Below, in pieces: positions 52,708 through 64,000 of a stretch of 64,000 bases of DNA (the first letter of the stretch is position 1; each line of letters begins with the position of its first letter). Under the pieces are notes generated by a model that did no database searches, had not been told where the DNA came from, and was given only the letters and a program-made list of their open reading frames with translations. The position numbers were made by a program, and so were the translations under genes. The stretch comes from Anas platyrhynchos (Eukaryota; Chordata; Aves; Anseriformes; Anatidae): contig NC_092590.1 of the NCBI RefSeq assembly GCF_047663525.1, forward strand, positions 19,342,001-19,406,000, read 5' to 3'.

Positions 52708-55700
52708 TTTGCTTACTTGTGTAGTCTGAACTGTCTGGTCTGATTCTTGTCGCCTGATTCACCATGCGGCTGTTTCGGGGCCCGGTCACTCAGATCTGCC
52801 CTTACAGCACCTCCAATTTGGGCGCTTTCCATGAGCGCAAGAGCGAAATGCATCTGCCTGGAAGGGGCAATAACTTCAGCCAAGACTCAGAATATAAATG
52901 TTCCTCTCTTGGTTATCTCACATTCATCTCCCTGCGGCTTTTCAATTTTACGTCTTCTTTTGCCAGTCTTTCCTCATTAGGCCCTTCTATACGGTAAGTG
53001 CATGACAGAGGAATTGCTGCGTTTCAGTCCAGTTACCAGTTAAGAGATTAAATTATTATTAACACATTTATTGAAGTTAAGTAATTTCTGATGTCAGTGT
53101 TTTGCATTTGAGAAGGAAACTATCTATTGTAATGAGCTCACTGAAAGCAATAGCAACCAAAACCTGTGGACATCATTAGTGAGGACATAGTGAGGACGTA
53201 GCAAAACCTTTTCTCCTCAGAGAGGCAGACACAACACCACCTCGGTCTTCAGTGTCACGCATTAACAGGACGTTTGCATTGGTCACTTATATTCCCTTCA
53301 AAATGGAGCTGTGAATGACAACGCCAGTGTTTTGGCGATGCGGCCAGGAACGTGTGCCTCTCATCCTCCACCAGTGACCCCAGAGGCTCTGGCCACCCCC
53401 TTTCTCGCAGGCACCCCCAAAGCAGCCTGGGGCCGGGTCTCTGATGCTGCCAGTGCCCAGGTGCCCCCACAAAGCCACTGCAGGCCCTTGGGAACTGGCC
53501 AGAAAACCCCACTATCCCCAGGGCTGCAGCTGGGCTGTGCCTGCATCAACAGGGCACTGACAGGGCATTTAATTCTTCCTTAAATGTTTGCATGGGAACT
53601 GATCCTGCACCTCAAAATGCTCCTTTGCCTCCCTTTAAGTGGGGGGAAGTGGGCTCTGCTTTGTCCCCAGGAGTGCCAAGCATCCTCCCATTGCTCCAAA
53701 TAACATGCATTTGCTTCCTCAGCTGAATTTTGGCAGCCTCCTGTTGCCACCTCTCCCACTGTTGCAATGAGGGTGCCTGGACTCGGTGGAGCCAACACAG
53801 AAGAGGTGCGTGGGGTTGCGGCAGGGTGCTGGGGGTGCTGGTGGGGTACTGGTGCAACATGGGGTGTGGGGGTGATGCCGTGGGGCCACGGCATGAGGGT
53901 ACGGGGGGAATATGGGTGTGCTGAGGGGGGACGTGCAACAGCGGGACCCCATGGAGGAGTTGGGCAGCCCCCTGACGGGGGTACCTCTTCTGGCACGTCG
54001 ACGTTGCCCTCAACGTGTGTTCAGTTCATCGAGGAGCTGGAAATGAAAAGAGGGATGGATCTATTCAAGCTTTCCATTTAGGCTTTCCATATTAAACACT
54101 TTATTGGTGTTGATGAATTGGTAAAGAGAGACTTATCTACAAAGAGTATGTATAAATACATATGGGTATGTAAATGTATGTCTCCATTTAGAGGGAGAAA
54201 AGGGGGTTGGCAAAGTTACCAGTGGTTGTTTATACTCTAAAACAGGATAATGATGTACTTTACGTACCACACCTTGGTAGCAACCAATTAATTTGTTATC
54301 TGACCATACTGCAAGCCCCAGAATACCCGCTGTTTCTCACAGGGAGATATTTGACACACTCTTTATATCTTCTGATTTTGTTTCCTTTTATTAAAAGATG
54401 AGGAAACCTTGAAAACTTGGCCAACTAAGGAGACACAAATAAAAATGACTCAGCATTCGCTTTAGTGCTGTGTCACCTGAGACCTGAAATGTGATTTATT
54501 TTTTTTTTTATTTTCTGTCATTTTGGAAAAGCCCCTTTCACCATTTTTAACATAGGCATCACTTTTATTCTGGAGTGCATGCAGTTCGTGCTATCCCTAC
54601 GTAGCTCTCAGATGGAAAGCGTCGTGGTGCAGCAGCCCAGGAGCCCACTTCCAGGCTGATGGTTTAACTTCATCATAGGACTGGCAAGTTCTCCTCTGCA
54701 GTGCCACAGATGCGGGCAATCCTGTTAAAAATAACCTTCTGAAAAGATATGACCAAGCAAAACACCCAAGTGTATGAAAATTGGAAAATCAGGAAACCTG
54801 AGTTCTGTAAGGATGCTGTGAAATAACTGCAGGGTTAAAAGCACAGAGCTTAATGCTACAGCCTCAAATACTTACACAATTACAGAGTTTTTCTCTTTGT
54901 CACTTTTGGGCATTGTCTCAGGGCACAGAGGTCACCCAGCTGCCAGTGTGTCAGTGTGTACCTTCACACCACGCTGAGGTTTCCATTTCTGTGCAGTGAC
55001 CCGTCGAGATGGAGAACAAGTCCCCAAGCAGTCTCTTGGCTGGGTTTTCCAAGCTAAAAGCTCTTTGCTCTGAATGGGTGATGTGAACAGCTCCCGGAAG
55101 GTGTCTTTTGTGGATACGGAAATGGCAAAGGATCTTTAAGAGTAATTAAAAAATAATATTTTTATATATTGCTCCCTTTTGCTTTGCTAGATGTGTTTTG
55201 GCTTGGAAAGTTCACTAAAGGTACAAGATGTTTTGAACCCTTTGATTTCCAAATTCACCTCAGGGAAAGAGAAGTCTAGCAAGCCTAGTTGTTTTATCCT
55301 GTGGGAACACAGGAAATTATATATCGGCATTGTTAGGCAGGATGAAAATGCAGAAACTCGTGCCTAAAAAATGCAGAAGATCCGGGAAGGATTTTGGTAT
55401 GCTGCAGTACATAGAAACGTTCACACTTTGGTAGCAATTTAGGGCTGGCTGTGAGATGGATAAATAAAGCCCCAGCCTACAGGCAGGTGTTGGGAGAAGA
55501 CTTTTAGGTACACCATAGCACGGAGTGGTTAAACCCCTACTGGGGCCAGCCTGCAGATGGGAGGCTTCATGCGCTCCTCCACAACATTTCAGCGCGGTGA
55601 GGCAGATTAACAACGCACAGTGCCAGGATTAAAGGAAGCTTTTATTACACCCCAAGTGCCACCAAGGCTTAGTGACAGCGTGAGGGCGCCTGCCATGCTC

Positions 55701-55790
55701 CTCAGGCACCGGGCACAGGGACGAAGCCCTAACAACGACGCTCGCTGTTCCTCAGGAGCCACAACCCCAGGGTTCCCCCCGGGGCATCTC

Positions 55791-55943
55791 GTCAGGCGGG
55801 CGGGCGCCATGACGGGGCGGGCACCATGACGGGGCGGCGCCATTAGGGGGCGGTGGGCCGGAAGTGCGCAGCGCCGGGGGGGCCGCCATTACGGGCAGCC
55901 GAGCAGGCCGCGGCCCCGGCCCCCGGCGGGCAGCGGCGCCGCC
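55791..55943 (+). promoter_or_regulatory. PPP2CB: PPP2CB CpG promoter and 5' UTR
   Basis: A TATA-less, GC-rich region directly upstream of the PPP2CB start codon, part of a CpG island extending into intron 1. It has a perfect ETS/GABP site CCGGAAGTG at 55,858-55,866 and a YY1-type GCCGCCATTA at 55,882-55,891, spaced as often seen around transcription starts of housekeeping genes. The start is probably between these and the ATG (inference). Confidence 0.7.
55804..55853. repeat. Three tandem 17-bp units in the PPP2CB promoter
   Basis: GCGCCATGACGGGGCGG, GCACCATGACGGGGCGG and CGCCATTAGGGGGCGG lie head to tail. Each unit joins a GCCAT (YY1-like) core to a GGGGCGG (Sp1-like) box, so the repeat may amplify factor binding just upstream of the ETS site. 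Confidence 0.8.
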
Positions 55944-56045
55944 ATGGAGGAGAAGAGCTTCACCAAGGAGCTGGACCAGTGGATCGAGCAGCTCAACGAG
56001 TGCCGGCAGCTGAGCGAGAGCCAGGTCCGCAGCCTCTGCGAGGAG
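55944..56045 (+). CDS. PPP2CB: PPP2CB coding exon 1 (residues 1-34)
   Basis: The catalytic beta subunit of protein phosphatase 2A, a Ser/Thr phosphatase that assembles with scaffold A and regulatory B subunits. This exon encodes [20 protein letters not shown] then [14 protein letters not shown], ends at a codon boundary and is followed by the donor GTGAGT. The start lies in a GCCGCCATGG context, an ideal Kozak site. The QLSESQ stretch is closer to the human alpha isoform than to human beta. The PPP2CB assignment rests on synteny with WRN and PURG and on exon 3. Confidence 0.95.
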
Positions 56046-59000
56046 GTGAGTGGGGGGCAGGGCTGCGGCGGGGGGTTGGGGTGGGAAGGAGGAGGAGGAG
56101 GAGGAGGAGGAGGAGGAGGAGGAGGAGGAGGAGGCCGAAGGGGCCGAAAATGGGGGCGGGAGGGGCGCTGGGGAGGCGGCCATGAATCGCCTCACGGCGG
56201 GAGGAGGGCTGCGGGCACCTGGTGGGGGGCCGGGGGGGTAGGGGAGCCGTGCTGCTGGGCTGGCCGGGCTAACACGGTGCTGGGGCGGAGAGGGACGTGG
56301 TTCGGGTTGGGACAGGCTTTCGGCGGGTGGATGGCGTGGTGCACGCTGTCAGGAGGTGATTTTGCCCGTCAGGAAGCAGGTCACGATGGGTTTGGCTTCA
56401 GAAGTTAAATGCCCGTGTGCGAGTGCGCTCCCTCAGGGCTGCAGTCCGTGGCAAAGTTAGGGTTTTCTTTGGGTTTAGGTAACGTGGCAAGACTGAAGAG
56501 GTGAATTGGGCTTCTTCACAATATGGGAGCAAAGATTGTGCTTTCTGTTTGCTTCCTGTCGCAGCAGCCAACAGAGACCGCTGCCACACACCCGGCGGTC
56601 CAGAGAACCTCTTTGCTGCCTTTCCCAGGCCAGCTAATAGCTGTCAGGCGCAGGAGGTAGAGCAGCGAGTCCAGCGCTCCCCTTAGCATCACGTTGCTTA
56701 TGGCGAGGTTGCTGTTGTCATGCCGTTACTTGTGCATCTTGCTTAGCTTTCTCAGAAGCAAATCATCTTTTCTGATGCTCCTTCTTGGCAATGCACTTTG
56801 CCCAGTGACTGAACACCTTGGTGCCAGCTTTCAGAAGATGCAGGTTTTTTTTTTTCTCAGGTCTTTCTCAGCAGAAAGGGTCCACACCGCCACCCAGTAA
56901 CGTGCCAGGGTACCCTTTGGAAAGGCGGGAGCTGTTTGAATGTCCCAGGCAGAGAGATGCTGTAGGACTCCAGGCTGTGGCTTCCTGGCAAACGCTTTTG
57001 CCAGCAGTCCTGACTTCTAGCTGGCCCTCCTAGCCTCTGTTTCCTTTTATCCTGTTCCCCTTTTTTCTTTTTTACCCCTGCTGGGACTGTCCATTTGCTT
57101 TAAAGGCTTTTTCTCTGTGTCAGCTCTGAGGGACTGTGGTGAGGAGGGCTGGTGTTGCAGCAGGGAGCAACAGCAGTCGCGTGAGGAGTAGACGTCTTGA
57201 AGAGCAAGCAAGAGCTCGTTGTGGCTGTGCTGTCTCTTGTGTCAAGCCCAGCTGATAAGCCTGAAAGAATTTATTAGTGTGTTCTGTGCCTCGCTCCCAG
57301 CTTTGCTGGTTCGGAACTGCACATTTCCCTTCTCAGGTAGCGTGGTTGATTAAGGAGCTGTGGCCGCTGTGTTTTCCAAAGCTGGAGGATACTCTAGCAG
57401 ACTGGCTGCATGTCAGTGGTCACACAAAAAGCAGGGAGCTTGGCATGGCACATTGAGATTTGCAGGTGAGGGGGGTGTCAGCCATCCAAATAGCAGGTAG
57501 GAGCCTGAACCTTTGGGCAGGGTGGGATTCCTTTGATACAGATGCAAGCTATCACAGCACCTGGCTTTTCGGGAAGGATGCTGATAGCTGTTCAAAATGG
57601 CTTGGATGTGAAGTAAATGAGGTGGTCTTACTTGGCTTGTTCTTAAGCTTTTGAGGACTGGTTATGTGGTTTAGGTGGTAGGGGAAGGGAGCTCTGGGTT
57701 TTGTGGTCTTGCTGTTGGTGTGAAGCAGCTCTGCCTGAAAGCTTATTTGGTGCCCCTGAGATAATGATCGGAGAAACCTTTACCAACTTTCTCGCTTCTA
57801 AGTACTCCCTTTCACATGACTGATTTCGAAGAGGTTAAACACAGAGGTACCTCTTGCCTTGAGTTTAAATTCGTGAAAGACTTTGGTAATTTCAAAACAA
57901 AACTGAAAGGCTTATGTGAAAGTAGGAGGGGGCTGGGAATATCCCAGACTTGCTTGTGTGGGTTGTTCCTGGTTTAATTGCTGGCCTAATGGACAGTAAT
58001 TGAGGAAAAGATTGGAGACAGCCAGGCCCATGGAGGGTATGAAAATTAGAAAGTTCTTGAAATTTGCACCTGTAAATCCACCTGCCTGATTACGACATAA
58101 TTTTGGCAGCTAATCCATCATATATCCCGTATGCAGATAAGCAAGATGTCATCTGAAGACAACATGAAAACACTTGTTTGCTGTTCTGCTGCTCTTTAAA
58201 GTGAAAGCTGAGATCATTCTGACATTTAAATGATGATAAAAGGACAACAATTATCACCACTGGAGCTTGTAGGCATGAGAAGTGTTCCAGCATGTTGGGG
58301 GAATGGGCATCGGATGTCTTGCGTCTCACGCTGCTTAACTTCATTGTGGAAGACTCCTTGCAGAAGAAGGTTGTTAAAAACCCTTTCTAGCTCCTATTAA
58401 ATAGGCAGTGAAAAATCTGTAGAGCTCTGCCTTGGATGCTTCATCGGGTGCAATGGCAGGTTTGTGTGCGTGCTGCTAGCTTTGAGCTCCTGCCCTTGGG
58501 CCCTGGTGGGAGGGTAGTGCAGCGCTTGCTGAGCTGCCTGTGAACTGGCACGGGTACTGCTGCCCCTCAGAACCTGCACTTTGGGCCCCTAGAGCCAGGC
58601 TGAAGGGCCAGGGAGGTGGATTTGCTCCATAGGAAGCACTTCCAAGTTTGGAAACAGTAAGCTTTAAATTCTTTGGATTTAGGGTTCAAGTCAGCAAAGA
58701 GGTGAGAGCCACCCGACTTATAATGAAATAAAACAGTTTTTCAGTGAAGTAATTAGATGGGGCATAAAGTAAAGCAAGTAAAAGGCTGCTTCTTAAATTA
58801 ACCACAGGCAAACAACCCTCTCCTTAATTTCCTTTTTCTTCCATCCTTGGTCTTTGTATGTTGAAGAGGGGGCTGCGGACTCGTTGCAGTGAGCAGATTG
58901 GGAGCTTTGTGTTGTGAAGGGGTGGGAGGAGAAGGACTCTGATCACTAATGAAGACTTGCGCTTCTCATCCGGTTGTTGAACGGTGACTGTACACCGGTT

Positions 59001-62000
59001 CTTCAGGCAGCAGGAGCCAGTTGGTGCCCCGGGGAGCACTGCTGATACTGGCACGCATCTGTGATGTTTCTGCCCTCCGAGATTGTTTCACCCAAGAATA
59101 ATCTCGCTAGAGCGAGCTCGTAGGCTCTTCTGCACTAATTGGTGGAATTAGTGTGAGAGATGAAGCCAAGTAGCATCCTGGCGGCTGTTCAAGCCATCTG
59201 AGCGTTGCGTTGAGCTGTGGCCAGCAGCATTTCATCTCTTCAGCAACAGAGTTCATCCTAGGGTATGCTGGCCCAGATGGCTCCAGGAGTGTGCCTCCCA
59301 TTGGTGCTCGCTGTCACTCTTGGGGTGTCCTCTGCTGCCTTGCTGCTGGAGGGCAGCTCCACCGCTTGGGGAGAATCTGACTGCTTCTCGTGCAGGCCAG
59401 CCTCCTGGGGCAAATCCTGCGAGACTCTCCATCCTCAGCACGCCTGTTGACACGGTAGTTTGATCGATCACAGCTGACGAATTTTCGATGTGGAACTCCA
59501 TAGCTGGTTTCTCTCTTTCTTGAAGTAAGAGCCTCTTAAAAATCAAGCTGAGATGGTGATGCAGGCGATGAATTTTCCAGAAGGAGCCGAGTCTCTGTGC
59601 TCTTGAAGGATCTCGTGTGCTGATCGGGTGCCTGGGGTCTCTGTTGTTCTCCAGGGAAAGCCTGAAGCTGAAAATCTGCCTCCTGGTTGGACGTTAATCC
59701 CCTCACCGATGGAGTCGGCCTGCGCAGCCTCGTAGACAGATCTGAGCAGCCAAGTGCTTGATGTGGATTTGATCGTTAAGTCTCTCACCGAGGGATTAGC
59801 CTCCTGGTGATCCTGCTGGTAGCCTCAGAGCCCGTGTAGCATCGCTGCTTTCGGAGCAGCGCATTAAGGGGTTGTGCCCAAGCACTGAAACCGCTCGGTT
59901 TCCTCTTGTGGGGACGGATGGATGATGCAGTAACATACGGGGGCTCCCTCCGTGCAGGTTGAGGGTGGGACAGCGTGCAGGCTCGTGTTCCTGCCCCCAG
60001 AGTCTGAAGCTGGGCAGGAGTGGGGCTCAGGTGATTGACAGGCGCACACCTCACAAAAGTAATGGGCTCTTCAGAGTAATTCTGAGCATGGACCTTGTAA
60101 ATGTTGTGCTTAATGGAGGCGTACTTGATAAGAATAGCTAAAAGCTCCTCCTTTTCATTGTGACCTGGGGGGTGTTTTCCATCCAAAACAAAGGCAACGC
60201 GCTTAGGAAGTCGATGTGTTAATCGCCGTTGTCTAAAACAAAATAGCTAAAATATGACTTTAATAATTACTTAACAGCCATCGGAAGTCAGTAAACAACA
60301 GTCGAGCAGGGCAGCTCTCCTCGCATCAGCTTCTTCCTTTCCTTGCTCTGTAATGTGCTTTTATTATTTTAAGCCTTTTTGCTGTAGTCTTAGCCCTGCA
60401 TGGTGAAATGTGCGAGCAGAGCGCGCTGATTAATTGCAGCTTTTCTGGGATGTTTTTAACGATGCTTAAGATTTTAAAGGTCTTGTTCTGCCTTAGACAG
60501 TCACGTGAGGACGATCTCATGTGGTCAGCTCAGTTCCCAAGCCTGATTTGAACCATCTCTGCAGCATTAAAATGACAAACTTCATTTTTCATGCGTGTGT
60601 ACGTCCACAGAGTAAGCTAAAACGGGCTAACCAGTAACAGCTGGTAGGCAGCTTAAGGAGCTGCTGCTCTTCAGCTAACAGCTCCTCCTCTGCCCTGAAG
60701 GGAAACTTCTAGATGCTCCTAGTAACCAACGTTTCAGGAGTTGTGCTAGCCCACCTTCCTAAAACACATTTAACGGGAGCCTGTTCCACGCAGTACTGTG
60801 CGAGAGGAGCTCTTCCCTGCTCCCTGCGTGCTGCTTTACCTCTGTGTGGTTGGGATGTGTGTGGGTTGAGACACTGGTGAGTGTGCTTTGTGTCTGTGTT
60901 GTGACCCGCATCTCGTTCCCAGAAGCCTCAAGGAAGGCTGCTTGCTCTTACGCAGCGGGGAAAGGAGCAGCACGCGTGATAGGAAAAGGCAGAAAACCCC
61001 TAACACCTTTTGTGGTGAAGTTCACTCCAGTTTGTGGTGAAACCCCGTCTCCTGCTTCGTGCAACATATGTCTGAACACACTGAGCAAATGTTTTGTGAC
61101 TGTGTTTTGTATCCTTCTCTCACAGAGGGTAGAAGCTCTCGGGAGGCGTTGAAGGTGCTTTTAAAGATGTGAACAGGGAGAATTCCAGTAGGGCTGCAAC
61201 ACATTAAGCGGTTTCCAGTCCTGGTAGAGCTGCAAGGTAAACTCCACCTCACCAGCTGTGCGTGCAGGGTCAGGGTCACATCCCTTGGGTTACCTTCCGT
61301 GCAGGTGGCATGCTGGGTGCTGCTCTAGCCCTTGACTGCCTGGGATGTAGTGACTCTTTGTGAATATACACTTTCCTTAGAGGAGGCTAGGCAGCTGGCT
61401 GTGAAGAGCAACAGTGTGAGGACAGGTGTGCTTGGGGAGCTCGTGGGGGATGTCCTCAGTAATCAGCTCCTTCCTGGTAGCGGCTGGTGGGACCCACATC
61501 AGCCTGAGTGCAGGGACTTGGGGAACGGTCCGATCATTGCCTGCAGGTGACTGTTCTGCACGCTCATCCCTCTGCTCCAGATCTGAGGGAGCCTGCCTGC
61601 GGGTGCTCCTTGTGCCTCCCTTGTGCCTGGAGCTCTGATCTACATCAGCTGATGAGCCTGGAGGCAGCAAAACAAACGTGGTATTTGGTAACCGTAATAA
61701 GGTAATGCAGATCTGCTAATTACAGCCGTGTAATTTAGCTGGATGCAGGGAAAGAGATGACTAAATCCAGGGATGCCTTCCCTCCATCTGTGGTCATTTT
61801 GTTGCCAGCTGGTTGTGGCTGGGGAAGCTGATGGTAGCTCCGTAGGTTTCAATTGCCTCTGAGTTTGCTCTTCCACTTGTATATGACCTGCTGTCAGAAA
61901 AATTTGTTAAACTGTTGTGCTCGGAAGAGGATGGCAAGCCTGGCAGGCAGAAAGCCCCCTGGGCTAGAGAAGTGCCTCTCGCTTATGCTGTGAGGTTCTG

Positions 62001-63331
62001 TGCCAGGGTAGCAAAGGTAACTTCAGGAACACTTACTTTCCTCGGTGGCTTCAGCAAGAAGACATCAGCTCCTCTCAGCGGAGATGGAGTTTTTGGGGGT
62101 GCTGGGGCACTGCTGCTCGCAGTGTTTCCATGGCGCAGACCTGCCTCTGCGAAATCCTGGCCCTGGGACAGCATGCTGGGTTTCTGGGTGTGCAGCGACG
62201 GGGGGAAGCGTGAGGGATGCCAGAGGAGGAGGGCAGTGAGGAGCAGCTGTCAGTGCTGGCAGAGGAGCTGCGGGAGCCTGCTGCTGTGCTGCCAGCGAAG
62301 GCAGCGACGCGTTGGGTTCCAGGCGGCTGTGTGGGATGGAGAGCGATCGGCTGAGCAGCCAGGGTGGTAGCCAGCCTGAGGGGTGGCAGGAGGGAGCCCG
62401 AGCATGAGCACGTCGTGGTAAGTCAGCTGGCATCTCGAGGACGCCTAGGGGGTCATGGTTTTACAACAAGTGCAGGGATAAGATAGCATCTAGCTTTATG
62501 TATGCTTTTGCAAATCAAGTTGCTCAAAAAAAATACATAATAGCTGCTTGGGTGGTGATCTGCATGGTCTCCTCTGGTATTTCTGCCCAGACAGCAAGAT
62601 TATTGACTGACCTGTCTTCACACAGCTCTCACACTGAACCCGTGCTGACAGGATGGGAGCTGGCCAGTGATTCAGCTGTGGTTCTCGAGGTAAAAACTTC
62701 TAGGCATCGTGAGGCTGAGCAGTGCTTGATGTTGGCAGTCAGACGAGAGTGCTGAGCACTGCTGTAGCTCACGTGGTTGAAATGAGCTGACCTGAGCTCT
62801 CTTGAAGGTGTAGATGGAGAAATCTGTCACAGGACTGGTATGTTTCTAAAAAAAGAGTTGTGTTCAGGGTGCTGTCTGCCTGTGATGCTGATGGAAGTTA
62901 CTGGAATAACGCTTCATCTTGCTGTGTTCAGAAGACAATTAGTCTTCAGAAACAATTGGAGAGGATTTTTGGATGAACCCCGTCAGTGATGGAAGTCATA
63001 TGCAGTACTTGCCTTGAAGTTCACACTCCTTAATTTCAGGCTGAGAAAGAAGAAAACGTATTTCTTTGACTTTGTACCTCAGTGTGCCAATAAATAATAA
63101 AATCTACATGACCTGGCCTCGAAGGAGCACAATTGCTCATCTTGTGCAGTGATTTGTAACGTGCCCTTTGTCTTTGCTTACTCAACAAGCTGCTTTTCCG
63201 GTGGTCATCTGGAAGGGAGCCACCAGAGGGAAATTGAATTTCCCATGCAAATGCAGTGGATTAACTTCTGCACCTGCCTGTGATAGAGCTTCCTATGCTT
63301 TTGCTCTGTATATTCTTTTTTTCCTTGCTAG
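56046..63331 (+). other. PPP2CB: PPP2CB intron 1
   Basis: About 7.3 kb between exons 1 and 2, bounded by GTGAGT and CTAG. The first 250 bases are CpG-island sequence including a GGA repeat. The rest is ordinary intron with no recognised gene, LINE or RNA. Confidence 0.85.
56086..56133 (+). repeat. GGA trinucleotide repeat just inside PPP2CB intron 1
   Basis: About 15 GGA units, almost perfect, beginning roughly 40 bases after the exon 1 donor. It is pure purine on the transcribed-RNA sense strand. Length polymorphism is likely. Confidence 0.88.

Positions 63332-64000
<669 letters not shown>

Larger units (their letters stand above)
50231..55790. other. Intergenic DNA with a transcript-end-like block, no coding gene supported
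   Basis: No protein-coding exon is supported. From about 51,240 to 52,740 the sequence has the AT-rich, unstructured look of a vertebrate 3' UTR and ends in a good polyadenylation context (listed separately). The last 1.5 kb before PPP2CB shows no recognisable feature. Confidence 0.4.

Overview
This is a piece of a bird nuclear genome. The genes are split by short GT-AG introns, two CR1 retrotransposons of avian type (one with the diagnostic octamer-repeat 3' end) are present, and the CpG-rich promoters and compact introns fit a bird. A galliform is plausible, but I cannot name the species. The gene order WRN - PURG - PPP2CB matches the vertebrate block found on human 8p12.

Left third (about 1-24,000, minus strand): the 5' two thirds of WRN, the Werner syndrome RecQ helicase/exonuclease. 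I traced 22 coding exons (953 codons, every junction in phase) from the start codon at 23,982 to an exon ending at 717. They cover the DEDD 3'-5' exonuclease, the acidic linker, the full RecQ helicase core, the zinc-binding motif and the start of the RQC domain. The rest of RQC, the HRDC domain and the C-terminal nuclear localisation signal lie beyond base 1.

Centre (about 24,000-26,400): a CpG island serves as a head-to-head promoter for WRN (minus) and PURG (plus). It carries a perfect NRF1 palindrome, a perfect CRE and a ZNF143/THAP11-like element. PURG has an untranslated first exon, a very G-rich intron of about 0.9 kb, and a single exon encoding the complete 340-residue Pur-gamma with three PUR repeats. 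A strong splice donor inside that exon matches the point where an alternative C-terminus could arise.

Middle (about 26,400-55,800): mostly noncoding. It holds a young CR1 on each strand, an older degenerate CR1-type LINE, simple repeats, a transcript-end-like block near 52.7 kb and one unexplained 354-codon open frame on the minus strand (34,055-35,119). TEX15, which lies between PURG and PPP2CB in human, is not visible here.

Right (about 55,800-64,000, plus strand): the CpG promoter and first three coding exons of PPP2CB, the protein phosphatase 2A catalytic subunit beta. The gene has a first intron of about 7.3 kb and continues past the right edge. WRN acts in DNA repair and G-quadruplex/fork processing, Pur-gamma is a purine-rich single-strand nucleic-acid binder, and PP2A is a general Ser/Thr phosphatase. 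Only the first two share a promoter.
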